Of a stretch of DNA of 64,000 nt, positions 17,795 through 32,700 are shown piece after piece. The notes under the pieces are model-generated. The model was not told the origin of the DNA. It made no database searches and was given only the letters and a program-made list of their open reading frames with translations. Source of the stretch: Verrucomicrobiaceae bacterium. Lineage in GTDB: Bacteria > Verrucomicrobiota > Verrucomicrobiia > Verrucomicrobiales > Verrucomicrobiaceae. The stretch covers positions 310,001 to 374,000 of the forward strand of contig JADJPM010000005.1 in assembly GCA_016713245.1 (NCBI GenBank), read 5' to 3'. Numbering within the stretch: position 1 is the first letter of the stretch; every line of letters starts with the position of its first letter. The position numbers and the translations under genes were made by a program.

Positions 17795-20700
17795 TCAGGC
17801 ATTGGCGGACGTGGCACCGCTAAACATGGTGCCAGGAGCCGTGCCAAAGCTGAATGTTCCGTTCGCCGAGGTCGCAGAAGCGGGGAGACTGATGACAATC
17901 TGTGTGGCATTATTGATGGCAGTGATGACCGCTCCGGCGGGGATATTGGGACCGGAAATCGGCATTCCGACCACCAAACCATTCGTTGTGTTTGCCCCGA
18001 CAAGGTTAACGGTCGTGCTATTGGCAGCGGTGGCATTGCTGGTAGCCCCGGTCCTGTTCGCGTTGTTGACCGTGGGAGTGCCAAAGGTCAGAACGTCCGT
18101 GGCTGAGACCGTGGTGTTATTCGAAAGAGTGATATTCAAGCCATTCGCATTGATGGCGGTGATCGTCGCTGTGCCAGGAAGCCCGGCGCCAGATACACTC
18201 TGTCCACGTGTCAGCGAGGTATTCGAAATGACGGTTCCACCGAGGTCGTTCGTGGTTCCCTTCACTGCCCAGTCATTGCCACCCACGGTGGCCCAGCCGC
18301 CGAGGATCCCATTCACATTATTGGTATCTGTACTAGCAATGCCATTTGCAGAGAAATCGACAGAAGCGCCCGCTCCAGCGGTAATGGCGTTCATACGGAT
18401 GACGGAAGACCCGGAGAGGCGACTGACTCGGTTGCTGCCCTGCCCGATGGTGGTGGCCGAAACGATTTCGATATGATTGCCACCGGTAAGCTCCAGTGCA
18501 CCACCAAGACGGCTGCCGCCGAGGGTGAGGCTACCCACATCGGCCAGCTTACTGCTACCGTTCGTAGAATAGTCTAGCCTCAAGGTGCCAGCCTGAACGA
18601 TGTGGTTCGGGTTCAGTCCCGCCGGTGCGGCATTGCGTGAGCTGTTATCGGCCGAGCCAGAGAGAATCAAGACGCCATCCCCAAGCTGGGTGATGGAACC
18701 GCCCCCGGTTAAGGTGCGGTTGAGCGTGAGTGTGGCGTTCTCTCCCACAAGGATGTTGGAATTGGCGAGGATGTTAACATTCCCGGACCACAGGCTATTG
18801 CCGGTGCTTGTGGCCAGTGTGCCTCCAGCCAAGGTCATCTGCTCGACCGTGGTGTACTGCACGTTACGGAGGTCAACTGTGGCATTCTGATTGCCGAGAG
18901 CTGTAGCCCCATTGGTGCCGCCACCCACCACGACGCCTGCTCCGCCGAACTCACCGAAAGCACCGTCCACGGTGGCAGCCAAAATGCCTGCAAGCACCAA
19001 GGTTTCACCTGTGTAGCTATTCCCGCTAAAGCGTAGCACAGGGTCTCCCGTGACGGTGGCCGGGCTGCTGAGAGTGATGCTCACTCCTGGATTGATGCTG
19101 ACCACGGTGGCTCCCACGGGAATTCCAGTAGCCACCACCTGCTGCCCAACACGCACCCCTGTGGTGTCCAAGACGGAAACCACGGTGCTGCCACTAGTCA
19201 CGCCTTTTCCGAAACGTAACGCCGGACTGCCGGAAGTCGTCGCAGCGACACTCAAAGTCACGCTAACCCCCGGATTGATGCTCACTACCGTAGCACCAGA
19301 GGGAATGCCTGTGCCAAACACCTGCTGGCCGACCGTGATGCCGTTGGTATTGGTCAAGTTTACCGTGGTATTTCCGCTGGAGATTACAGAGGAATAGATG
19401 ATGCCGCTCTCTTTACCAGCAAAGGAGCCAACCACCCAGGTGCCATTACCCGTTTTCGTCAACGAGGTGGAGCCGTCGAGGCCATCTCCAAGACTGAGAT
19501 TGAACTCATTGTTACCTCTGTTGTTACCGCCAAGCGTCAAAGTGCGTGAACCAGAGCCGCTGAAACCAATCAACGGAGAGGTGGTCGTGCCCCAGCGGCT
19601 GACAGCGCCGAGACGAGAGCCATCCGCAATGAGTGCGCCCGCGTTTTCACCGACGCCCAGAGTGAAAGAACGGTCCGTGGTGAAGGAGGAGATGTTGTTG
19701 TATCGAAGAGCACCTCCATTGAGAACCAAGTTCGAGGCCGCCGAGGTGGCTGCACCGATGCTGCTTGGGAACGTAGAGAATCCGATGGATGCCGCATTGA
19801 GGACCCCGCCATTGATGATGGTCGGACCAGAATAGGAGCTAAGCGTGTCCGTGAGGGAGAACACACCTGAACCGTTCTTTTCGAGAGACACCGTTCCAGA
19901 GGATACGAAACTGTTTCGGAAAGTGCCGGAGAAGGCGAAGCTATCGTCCGAGGTGACGCTGATTTTAGCGATACCAAGGGCATCACTCGTCACAGCACCG
20001 CTGCCAGTGAGCGAGGAAACCCGCGTGTCATTGCCATTCAGATTCAAAATCCCACCATTGAGATTCAGACGGTAGCCATTCGGATTCGCGCTTAGCAGGG
20101 CGTTGGGGCTATCGAGAACGATTTCACCCGCATTGATCGACACGGTTCCATTCGTCGTGGTGAATGTATTGCTGCCAGCACCCGCGTGGCCGAGCTTCAA
20201 GAAGCCAGAATTGACCAACACATCTTCGGTGAGGAGGTTTGTTCCGCGAAGGTCAATTTCAGACCCAAGGATACGAACAAAGCCAATCGTGTTGTTTCCA
20301 GTCAGGCGCATCACATTGAAGCCACCATACTCAAGACTGATACTTGTACCGTCATTGGTGATGTCCTTGTCGATCGTGACAATACCTTGTGCCACGTCGA
20401 TTGAGGTGATCACCGAACCTACGGGGATTCCAAAGGCGCTGCTACTGGCGGCTACGGTTTCACCCACGTTGAGTGAAGAGGCAAGAGCCGGACTGATGCG
20501 AATCGTGCGAGTTCCCGCATCAAAGCTCGAACTAATCGAAGCCGTGCGGCCAATGCGTGATCCCGCCGTTTCGAGACCACCGGAGAAATCATTATTCCCA
20601 CGGATTTCGAGAGCGCCTTCATTATTGGAATCTGCCTGGAAAATGAAACGACCGAGTCTGCCATCGATAGCATACGATCCAACAGGAGCAGCCGTACCAC

Positions 20701-23700
20701 CAGCAAGCACGAGAAGGCGGGAATTGGCCACGCTGATTTGAGCATCGCCGACTCCGACGGTGATGCCACGATTGGCGTCATCCAACACAAAGGTCGAATT
20801 CGCACGCAGGCGGCCTGCATTTAGAACGAGTTGGCCAGCGTTGAAAGCGGCAGGATCTGCCCCTAGGCTTCCTTCACGGGATATCTCTAAAATCCCTTCG
20901 TTGACGGTCGTAGCTCCGGTGAAGGTGCTAGTGACGCCAAAGGTGAGCCCGGTTCCGGAGGTGTTTTGTGTGGTGGACTGGGAGAGAGTGATCGTGTTGC
21001 CATTGATAGCCGTCACCAACGTGTTCGCGGGGATACCGGTGCCAGTGACCGTGGAACCGACAAAGATATCCGCATTGCCGCCGGAGGTGATATTGATCGT
21101 TGAACTGCCTGTTCCAAAGGCCGCCGTGCGGGTGCTCTGCGGGTTGAGCAAAAGGGTGCCGCGTCCTGATTTCGTCAGGGAAACTCCGTTGCTACCATTG
21201 TTCCGTATCTGCGAATTGATGTTCATCTGGTTGGTGGGCAGATGGATCATCAATTCGTAACCGCCTCCAGAACCTGCGGTGAGAAAGCCATTGCCTGAAA
21301 TGGTCTGGGTGCCGCGGGAAGCGAGAATACCGCCGCTATGCACTGCAAGGCTTGTGCCACCATTCAATGTCAGGGTGGACCCGCCATTCTGAATATTCAA
21401 CGAAGCCACGACGGCGTTCGTCGTCACTGTCTGGTTACCCGTCATTTTGACGTGCTTGTTCGTGTTATTCCAAGTGGCAGCCGTCTCCGTCGTATATTGG
21501 CCACTGCCAAAGGGCTGGACGAGACCGCCACCATCCACAAACGCCCATTCATACGCCTGGGAACCTTGTATGGTGGAGCTTATGGCCCACCCGCCGATCA
21601 TGCCATTGGTATTGGTGAGACCATTAATGGTGGTGCGGGCACCTGAGTCCACATTCGACACAACGCTTTCAAAGACAACGGTCGAGCCAGGGGCGCGGCC
21701 GTTGAAGCCTGAGAAAGTCAGCTTACTCGAACCAGCCACGCTGCTGGCATTTGTTGTGCCAGTGGCAATCAGATTCGAGCCGCTGGCGAAGCTTACGGCA
21801 CCGAGTGTTTCATTGAAGGTGATTGATGCGGCATGCTCCGAAACTCCGACTCCAAAAAAAGTTAGCCTTCCGCCATCAAATAGGATGGGCGCACTATCAG
21901 GTATGCGGTCGGGGCGATTGCTGCTTGAATCCAAGGTGATGTTGTCACTGGCAAGCACCGCCGTATTAGTGATGTTCAGGCCAGGAACAGTATTTCCTGC
22001 AAGCGTGCTGCCATGACCACCGATGCGGATCTGAGTAAGGCCAGCACCATAAATGAGGCCATTTGTGCCCCGGAGCCGAACATCACCGCCCAGCACTTCG
22101 AGGACCCCGTTGATGTTGGTGGCCGCGTTGATGTTCAAAACGGCACCGTTGAGGATGTTATCCCCCGTGCCCTTGAGGCGCACGCCACCGCCAGTCACCG
22201 TCACCGCTTGGTTAAAGTTCACGGTGGTTAGGTTCTCGAGTCCTTTGATGAAGACTCCCTGCCCGCCGATGCTCACAGGCGTATTGAAATTCGCCGCACC
22301 GCCATCGAGGAAGGAGAAACCACCACCATAAGTGTTCAAATTGCCGAAATTAAGCGTCTGCCCTGTTGTGCTTAGATTCGACGGTGCAGAGAGGGTGAAC
22401 TGGGTGCCATTGTTAACACTGAGAACGACACTTCCAGCGGGGATGCCTGAGCCGGACACCGCCATACCTGCCGCCAAGCCGGTGGTGGAACTGATTGTGA
22501 CCGTCTGCGAGTCTTTCGTGGTAGTAGAGCCGGTTTTGTTGAGGAGGCCGAGATAGCTCAGAGTTACTTGGGAGCCGAGAAGGCTGTCCTGATTCACCGG
22601 TGCCTGACTCAGCCTGTATTGAGTGGGGCTGATGATCTCCGTGATAAAGGTGTTATCGAGAATGCCCGCGCCAGAAACAGGTGTGCCAACCACCAAACCT
22701 TCTGTGGTGCCCACCGTAATCACTGCATTCCCGCGGCGGAAGAGCACTTGCTGAGTTGGCGTGCCAATATTCAAGGTTCCGCTGCCTCCATCACGGATCA
22801 CGGAGCCGGAGCCGGTGACGATCTTGTTGAAGTTTAGGGTGTCATTCACGGTTTGTAGGCCGAGAACCCCATCATTTTTCACGAAGCTATTGAAGTTATT
22901 CGCTGTGCGGAGGTTCAAGCGAGCACCGCTGGTGATCGTGGTGGAGCCAGAGTAATTGATGTTCCCCAAGGCAAGGGATTGCGTGCCGCTGCCAGTGACG
23001 ACAAGGTTAAGAAGGCCCGTGCCGTCATTATTGGCGCGGTTACGAAGGAAGCCATTGAAGCTGTAATCTTTGCCCGCCGCCGTTTGGATGGTCAGCGTGC
23101 CGGAGCGAGAGATCGCCTCGCCTTCGGAGTTTTCGATCACACCGCTGGAGGTGAAGTCAGAAAGGCCGCCAACAGTCTCATCAAAGCCCATCAGCTTGAA
23201 GTAAGAATTGTTGCCGGGGTTGTTTGTGGCAGCCAGACCGCTTCCTGCGTCAAAACGAAGCACCGTGGTATTTGCGATCTGCTCGCTACCACCAAGATGC
23301 ACCACCGAACTACCTGCGCCACCGAGGCTGACGTTGCCAATGAAGAGGTTACTGCCGGTGATAGCTCCACTGGGCACACTCGTTCCAAACACGGTTTGGA
23401 TTCCATTACCAACAGAGCTTGGTGGACTAGAAAGCACAAAGCGCGTGGCACTTGTGATCGCGGAAACGGTTGTTCCAGGAACGATGTTTGGTCCGGAGAC
23501 GGGCATACCTACATACAAGCCTGCTGTGGAGTTCGTCGTGGCATGAAGATTCGTAGCAAAATTCGTCGAAATGCTTGTCCCTGCTGCTGTAGCGGGAATC
23601 GAAACCGTGAAAACCGTCGCATTGGTGATGGACTCCACCACGGCACCATTTGGAATATTCGGGTTGCCCGTCACTGGCATGCCAACGTAGAAGTTGGTTG

Positions 23701-26700
23701 TGTTTGCTCCACCGGTCAGAGTTACATTCTTGCTATTGGCCGTTGTTGTCGCAGTGGATACCTGTGGCGCGATCGTGTTTGCAAAGCTTCCATAGGTGGT
23801 CGCGGCATTACTACCTGTCGCGGTGGCATTGGCAGAGAGGCCGATAGTGGTCGTGTTTGTAAGTTCGTTATACGAAACCGTCGTGATCGTGGTCACCGCG
23901 TTGAGGTTGGAATTGCCGGAGAGAGGCATACCTGCGGCAAGGAGCGAGGTCACATTACCTGAGATGGTCGCGGAGCCACTACCATTGGTGGTGCTAAGTT
24001 GGAGATTCGTGCCTCCAACAAGACCACCGAACATCGAAGGTGCCTTCGCCAGCACCAGTTGTGGATTAGTGGCATCACCAAAGCCACGGCTGAAGACCCG
24101 GGTATCACCCGTGTAGGTATTGGGTGAGGTGCCACTATAGGTCACTCGACCTGCGCCCATGATCGTAAGCCCGCGACTGCCACCGCTTTCGCCGATGGCT
24201 CCACTGATGTCGAGACGGGCAGCAGCACCACCTGAGTTCACGTTGATATTGAGACCCGATTGAAGCTGCACAGGCACGTTGATCACATCCACCCCGACCG
24301 TGTTGCTGTTGGACTGTGTCTTGCTGATGAGAGCGCGGCCAAAATCACCGTTGTTCATCTGGAGGGAGCCGCCCGTTCCAGCCACAATGTTGAAGTTGTG
24401 GGTGTTGTTGGCATCTCCAATGACCATTTTACCGACCACCTTATCTCCATCGAGGGCGATGTTCGCTCTAGATGCAATGTTCGAGGTCAGCGCGGCAATG
24501 GAAGCCGTGGTGTTCGGCGTGGCTGGTGAGGTCTGAGCACGCCAGTTGGTAGCCTGATTCCATGAACCGCTGCCATTGGCGATGTAGCTGCTGATACGCA
24601 CCGGGATGCCTTGCGGAGCAGTGACGATGGCCAGCACACCACTCGTGGCGAATTGGCTCACATCATAGACAAGGTTTCCAGGCAAGGTGGGCAGCAGGAG
24701 GTTTCCGCCGCCAGTGCCCCCATTGCGGTAATTGGTGCCGGCTGTAAAGGTCGAATCAACTGTGTCGAAGCCTGTCCAGTCACCCAAATCGAGGATGTCA
24801 CCAAACTGGGCCCCGGAGAAGTAGCCGTTGTCCATGATGGTGATGAGGGCGCTACCCAAGGTGAGCGTGCCATTGATGTTGAGGAGGTCGTGGGCACCTC
24901 CCGGCACGGTGGTGTTGTTCCAGAGGTTCAAGGTGGAGGAGAGGGTGGCGTAACCGCCGTCTCCTTCGTAGGTGCCGCTGGCCAATTGGCCGAGGATGTT
25001 TCCATCATTCAGGGTGCGGCTGGCGACGCCGAATGTCATACCGGCGCCATTGCTGACGAGCAGATTGCCATTGAAGGTCAACGTTCCGATCGCCGCACCG
25101 GCATTGTCACCTGGCATCACAGCACCGAGCCCTCCGATGGTGTGGTTTGTGACGTTCACAGTTCCATCAATGAGGCCGCTGCCAGCCAGAACACCCCCGT
25201 TCACGGTCATGGCACCCGTGCCGGTGCGCCCGGCTCCCGCCTGGCCCACCTGGAGCACCCCGGCATTCACCGCCGTCGTGCCGGTGTATTCGTTCAGCCC
25301 ACTGATAATCCAAGAGCCTTCGCCTGCTTTGACCAAGGAGATTGGAGCATTCGAAATGCTACCACTCAGACGATTGGCCGCAGTGGACGAACCGCTGAGA
25401 GTGAGTGTCTTCGCCCCGATTCCGCTGGCTGTGACATTGCCTTCCAAAATGAGAGCGCCGGTGCCAGATGCCTCCACGCTACCGCCGCCCGTGGTGCCTG
25501 CCAGATCGATCACTCGATCTGTGGCTTCTCCCGCACCCACATACCGCAAAGTTCCCGTGAATGCACCCTGGCCAAGGGCAATGGTGCCTGCCCCGACGGT
25601 TGTGGGAGCACCAAGGCTGCTGCTAACTGTCCCGCCGCTGACGCGATTGAGGGAGGAGGCCACCAGTGTGCCTTCCTGAATCGAAGTGGTTCCTGCGTAG
25701 GTATTGGCTCCTCCAGCGATCCACGTTCCGCTTCCTGTTTTCGCTAGGGACATATTGGCACCCCCACCGATCACGCCGTTGAAAGCATTATCTCCTGCAT
25801 TGGTACCACCAAGGGTGAAGGACTTCGCCCCTGCACCAGAGATCAAGAGATCGCTGGTGATGACCAGTGAACCGCTTCCCGAAGACTGGATGAATCCACC
25901 ACCGGTGGTGCCGACAAGCTCAAAAACCCGGTCTGTGGTCTGACCGGCACCATTGTAGATCAAACCACCCGTCAGCGCACCGCTACCGAGTTTGATGACC
26001 GATGCCGCAAGAGAGGAAGGCACCCCCAGACTCGAAGATGGGGCACTGCCGTTCGCCGTGTTGAGCGAGGAGACGGTGAGCGATCCTTCTTCGATCGTGG
26101 TGGACCCCACAAAGGTATTGCTACCAGTCAGTTCCCAATTGCCAGAACCTGCCTTGACGAGGCTAAAGGCTCCTTCGAGCACCGGAGCAAAGGAGTTTGT
26201 GCCGGTGTTTGTGCCTGCCAAGGTGAGCGTGCGAGGCGTGCTGAATGTCAGAAGCTCTGTCAGGGGATCCACCGTTGTCGTCCCAGCAGGTAGGCTAAGC
26301 GTGATCTGTCCGTTTGTTCCGCTAACATCCACCGATGCGATGACAGCCCCGGGAGGAATCCCCTCGCCACTGACCGCCATTCCCACAGTCAGCCCCGTGG
26401 TATCAATGGCAGTCACAATCGCGGAGTCTTCGGTGCGGCTGGCACCGCGCGGTGCTACGTCTGGCTGTGCAATGCTGCCATGGCTGGAAAAGCTGAGCGT
26501 GCCCGAGCCGGAAGATTCGATACGACCACCAGTAACTCCAACCGAGAAGAGACGATCTGTGGTGGCAGCGGCGGCACCTGAGTAACGCAGAATGCCATTA
26601 CCGCTCAGAAGAAGGCTTGTGGGGCTGGCGGAGGACATGCCGAGGGCGCTGGCGAGACCGCCATTGGCAAGGCTAGAAATATCCAAGATACCTCCCGTGA

Positions 26701-29700
26701 TGCTCGTGACGCCAGCGAAGGTGTTTGCGCCACGCAGATGAAGCTCGCCCGTGCCAGCCTTGGTGATCCCGAAGAGATTGTTGTTATCCCCAATGATGCC
26801 GCTGACGGTTAGCGGAGCGCTTCCATGGATGTTCCACTGGATGTTTTGGGCGCCGAGAATGACCGGAGCACTGATCGTGTGCGCTCCGTTGCCCAAGTCC
26901 ACATTGACCGCGCTGTTGAGGGTGAGCGTATTCGCACCGCCGATGCCGACGGAGCTGGTGGCGTTGCTGTTGAAGTTCAAGCTGCCAACGCGGATGTTCT
27001 GACCCAAGGTGGTGCTGGTGAAGGCCGCGCCACCTCCGTTGACACTGAAGAAGACATTATCCACGGCATCTGGAACCGCTCCGACCCCACCACCTGTGAT
27101 GTCGCCGCTCCAGTTCGCCGCATTGTTCCAGATGCTGCCTGCGCTGCCATCCCAGTAGAGATTGTTGATTGTCGCCGGCGTAACTACCAAACGCACTTTC
27201 GTGGCCACGCCAGTATCAAGCGCCAGATTGTAAGCCACCGTGGGGCCGAGTACAATGACGTTGGATGCGAGTTCCAGATTGGCTGCGCCAATGACCGTCG
27301 GCGAAGGTGAGCCGCCTGTGCCGGAGATGTTGATCAGATCGTAAGTGCCAGCCGTGACAGACGAAATGCCTGTGAGAGGATTGACCAAGATGCGGGCAGG
27401 GCCGCCTGTGACGTTCACACCACGGGAGACATCAATCTTATCCGCCTGCCCAGCACCCGAACCGATGTCAAAGGCTAGACGGGTGATGTTCGTGGGGCTG
27501 GATTCGATCGTGAGGCCCGTAGTGACGGAGCCTCCCTGACGGAGGTTAAAGGTGCCGATTTGGCCGTCACCGCTCATGGTGAAGGAGCTTCCTGCAAGCA
27601 GATTCACCGTGGAACCTGCGCCTGCTGTCGTCGTTAGACCTGCCGTGTAGGAATTGTTGGCTCCAGAACCCACAGCTACAGCCAGGGTGGCTCCAGGCTG
27701 CACGGTGACCGCCGTGTTATTCAAAGCACCTGTGGCGGTGTTATCAACGCTCAGACGGCGGAGAATGAGTTTTCCGTCATTCACATTGGTGGCACCCGTG
27801 TAACTCATATTTCCCGCGATGACCCAGGTGTTCGGCCCCGCCTTGGTGAGGGTATTGAGGCCACTGCCGTTATTGCCCAAGACTGAACTGAAGAAATTCT
27901 CGATGCCTGCGGCGGATGTCCCAGCGAGGACCAAGTTTCGAGGTTGATTGGCAACAGTGTTCACCACGATCGAGCCCTTGTTGCTCATCACAAGTGCGCC
28001 AGTCCCAGATGCTTCGATGGTGGCCGTGGAAGGAGCCCCTGCTCCAGTTGGATCGGCTATGGTAAAGAGCTTGTCCGTGGTGGTAGCTCCACCGGTGTAT
28101 CGAAGCGTAGCATTGCTTATGAACAACCTATTGGCTGTATTTGCTCCCACACGCCCCAAGCTATCAGCCAATGTGGCATTTCTGAAGAAACCGATTTCGA
28201 GCACTCCGCCAGAGTTTACTGTGGTATTACCGGTATGGGCGTTGAGACCGGGTAGTACCAGCGTGCCCGTTCCACTTTTCACGAGCGCGATGCTGCCAGT
28301 CAATAGACCGGCGAAAGTGCTGTTGGCACCAGAATTGACGGTCAAGATCGCGGACGAACCGCTGTTCGTGACCAAACCGCCGGTTGTGGGAGTAAGGCCG
28401 GAAAGGGAGGATACTGTAATGGCACGCCCGTTCATGTTGAAGGTGGCTCCGGAGGCCACCGTGAGTGCGGTGCCTGTAGGGAGGACACCCGAGCCTCCCA
28501 GGCGCATGAGGCCGCCGAGGACCATTGTGGAGCCGCCGTAGTTATTGGTGCCATTGGTGAGTTCCAAGATACCGTTTCCAGCTTTGGTGAGTCCGCTGCT
28601 AGCGCCAGTGACCTGTCCGGAGAGAGTGGCAGTGACCTGCGGATTGCTCACGGTGATGGTGCGCTGTGCTCCTGCTAGTGTGACCTGGCCGCTGACGGTG
28701 AGGCTGTTGGTCGAAAGAGTGCCGCCGAAGGTTACATCCCCATTAAGAGCGATGGGATTGGCGATGGAGACGTTCGGTGTGGCGAAGGTGAGGCTGCCGT
28801 TGCTGATGGAATTGCTGCTGCTGGTATTCTGCGAGAGAAGGATGGTCGTCGGAGAGAGAATCGCCAAGATCGTGGTTCCCGCAGGGACATTTCCACCCGT
28901 AACCGTCATACCTGGCAGAAGTGCCCCGGTGCCACCTGGGATGGTGACCACGCTGTTGCTATTTGCTGTGGTGGCAATCAGGCTGGCAGGAGCCGCCGCC
29001 ATGAGGGTGCCTCCATTGACGGTCAGTGTGCCTGTGCCGAAGGGACCGCTGGTGACTCCATTGGATGAAGCCGAGAGGATGACCGAACCTTCCTGGAGAG
29101 TGAATCCGCTAGAATAAGTGCTCTGACCACCAAGGACGACACCGCCCGAGCCTGTTTTGGTGATATTTCCGCCAGCGCTGAGAATGTCTGACGTGATCAC
29201 TAGGCTCACGGGGGCCAGCCCGGTTGTGTGGATGACCGGGGCCGCATTCGTTAGATTCAATACGCCCCCTCCGAGGACTGGTGCATTGCCTGCGTTGTCA
29301 TTGCTTGCCGTCAGAGCATTGGCAGCAGTGAGTGTCAGACTACCGCGGCTGGCTCCTGTGCCATAGAAAGTAAGGGTTACATTGCTTGCAGTCGAGCCAC
29401 CAAGTGCATTCGAAAGCGTCACCGTGCGCGTAGCCTCATTGATGGACTGGATGACGGTGCCCGCAGGGACGTTTCCGCTGCCAGTGACCACCTGACCGAC
29501 GGCGAGACCCGCCACCGAGCCGACGACGATGGTGGTGCCTGAATTGGGCATGCTGGCGACGGAAGCCGTGGCTGCGTTGTAATTGATCAGCGGGGCAGCG
29601 GCACCGCCATTGCCATTGAGGGTGAGGCTGTTGAAGCTGCTGGCACCTACGAGGGGATTGAAAACGCCACTGCCATTGAGCGTGATATTGCTCGTAGCAG

Positions 29701-32700
29701 CGATCTGACCGCCACGTCCGATCTCATTGAGCACACCGCCATTGATGATGATATTTCCAGGCACCACGATGGCCGTACCGGCGGAGGTGAGGTTCAGTGC
29801 CCCTTGGTTCACAATGGTATCACCGATGTAAGTGTTGTGCAGGTTTGAGAGGCTCAGCGGCTGATTTCCACTCGAAGCAAAGGCATTGGATACCCGGTAA
29901 TGGTTCGTCCCGAGCACGGCGGTAATGACCGTGTTAGCCGGCAGGCCGCCACCTGATACGTTCATACCCACACCAAGGTTAAACTGGTTGGAGGAGGCGA
30001 TGCGCACCGTATCACTCTCTCCAAAAAGGGTAGCCGAAGCCGTGGTGGTGGCTGTGGGTGCGGAGGAGAGGCGAATGCTCGTGCCATTGACGATGGCGGC
30101 CACTGTGGTTCCAGGCGGAATGGCTGCATTACCACTGACGGGCATTCCGACATAGAACTGAGAAGAATCAGCCACGTTGATGACATTATTGCCCGAGGTC
30201 GTGTCGATCACGAAAGCATTGATACCTGCCGTGCCTGTGGTGGAGCTAGTAGCGCTGAGGTAGGTCAAGGTCTGAGCCGTTCCGTTGCTCCCACTGATGG
30301 GGGCGGAGAGGGTGAAATGGCTCGGGCCGTTGATGGATGCCACCGTGGCACCTGATGGGATGCCCGTGCCGGAGATCGGCATGCCGACAATGAGGCCACT
30401 GGTGCTGCCCACACGGATCGTCGTGTTACTGCCGAAGGTGGTATTTACCGCCTGAGCATCAGCCGTGGCATTCTGGCTGAGGGTCAGGGTATTGGATGCG
30501 GTGTTCACGGCCAAAATCGTGGTGCCACCAGGGATGTTAGCGTTACCACTTACCGCCATGCCGACATGATAAAGGGATGCGTTGGGCACTTGCACGGTGC
30601 TGCTGCCAGCAGTGGTGCTCAAGGCTGCCGTGGAGGTGCCGAGCGTGCTGGAAACGGTCGCCGATGGGGACAGCGCTAGGGTGCCAGTGCCAGATTTTAC
30701 CACACCGATGGCCCCACTCACGGGCACATTGAGGGTTGTCGTGCCTGCGGAAACCCATGAAAACAGATGCTCACTGGTGACAGGTTCTCCGGTGACTACT
30801 GGCCTTCCGGCGGTGAGTCGGCTGGTAAACTCTCCTGCATTGATGGCGATGGATTGGGCCGCATCTGTCATCAAGCCTCCGCTAGCAAGGTTTAGCACGG
30901 CATTCCGTCCCCCAGAACCTAGGGTAATCGTCTGGCCGCCGCCTGGGGCCAGGCGCAGTGAATTGATCGTGCGCTGAGTTTCCGTGGTGGTGCCATTCAC
31001 CCGATTCACCGTTCGGCTGCTGGCATCGCTCACATTGGCCGTGGTGGGCAATCCGACGTTCCCTAGGTCACCGCTGGTAAAGCCAGCATAGCCTGCACCG
31101 AAGCCCATGCGGCCCACGCCTTGATCATCCTGATAGGTAGCAAAGCTGTGCTGCCCCACTGCGGCATTGTTCCCGGCAACGACAGCCCAGCCCCCAATGA
31201 TGCCGTTGGTGAGTTTGTCTTGGGCGAATGCGCTTCCGCCAATCTGGTTAATGAACACCCGCGGCTGGGCACCCACATTGATGTCATCCGCTGTACCACC
31301 AAGAGTGAGATTACTGCCAGCATTGAAGAGGATCATGCTGCCTCCCGAAGCATCACGGCTAAGATTGCCAATGTTCAAGGTGTAAGCTCCCGAAGTGGTA
31401 TTGCCGAGTTCGAAGATGGAAACAGAAGAGAGGCCCTGCTCAAGATGCACACCTCCCACGGTCTCACTGTCGAAGGACTGGCGCCCATTGATGACGAGCG
31501 CTCCACTGCTCATATTTAGCACTGCGGTGTCGCTGAGACGATTTTGACTGGTGGCAAGCCCTTGATTATCAATGGTAAGGGTAGCCGAGCGCACGTTCAC
31601 GGCACTGGTTTGGAGTAGGCTCGCGTGATCCCGCAGCGTGACACCACCCGCGAGCACATTGGTGGAGCCAGTATGCGTCAAGGGCGAGGTAAAAACGGTG
31701 GTGCCTGTGCTGCTCATACCCGCTTTGTAGTAGGACACCGCTCCAGAAAAGCTACCGCCGAAGACTGTGCTGCCCGTGTTCGTCCCGGAGTTATTGATGA
31801 GAATGGCTGGCGCTGTGCTGGTGACAGTGCCGCCCATTCCAGGAATCGGGTTGTTATTGGTGAGCAGGCCGATCATCTGAGTGCCACCTGCCAGGTCAAG
31901 CACCCCGGCGTTGAGACGCAGATTGTCTGCTGCAGAATTAGCAAAAGTCGTATCCATGAGCAGGCTGTAGTCACCAGCTCCCAGGACGAGTCGTCCGTTA
32001 TTGATCGTTGTGACACCCGTATTGAGCGTGCTCTTGGCCAGATGAAGGGTCCCTGGACCGGTTTTCACCAATCCAGCGGTGCCGCCCAGATAGGCATTCA
32101 CCACCGTATCACCCATCGTATGGATAATCAGTGCCCGGTTTGCATCGGTAACGGTAACGAGCCCGCCGGAGAAACCGCCGTTTCCAGCTTGGGCAAGAAC
32201 ACCTCCACTAGCGATGGTGAGGCTTAGCAATTGGCCATTGATCCCGAAGAGACTTCCCGCCGGACTGGCCAGCGCTGCCACACCCCCAGTCGTGAGGACG
32301 CGGCCCCCAGCGGATAGCGTCAAACTATTCACGGAGGTGTTGGCATGCATCTCACGTGTTTGATCCAGCCTTACGTTGTCAGCAGAAGCCACATTGTTGG
32401 GAGCAGAAGAGTTTCCGGCAAACAGGGGCGGCGCAGTATTTCCCAAATAGGTGTTATTGGGCACTTTCATTTCGCTGTTTGTCAGCAGGCGGAAGCCCGT
32501 GCCGGAAACATGCGTGACGAAGCCGGTGCCAAAGCCAGAAATACTTACATCTCCAAGAATGTCCGGGCGAATGGACATGTTCGTCGTGCCAACTCCTCCA
32601 TTCCCACCGATCAACGTCGGCGTGGTCGCTGATACGGTGCCAGCAAGCCCGGCACTGCCGTCGAGGCCTGGTCCGCGAATGACTGCTGTACCGCCATTGG

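Noticed and set aside
17790..17812. Programmed ribosomal frameshift in the giant gene
   Set aside because: No slippery heptamer in the correct phase and no obvious downstream stimulator; several further breaks at the 5' end make sequence error or decay more likely.
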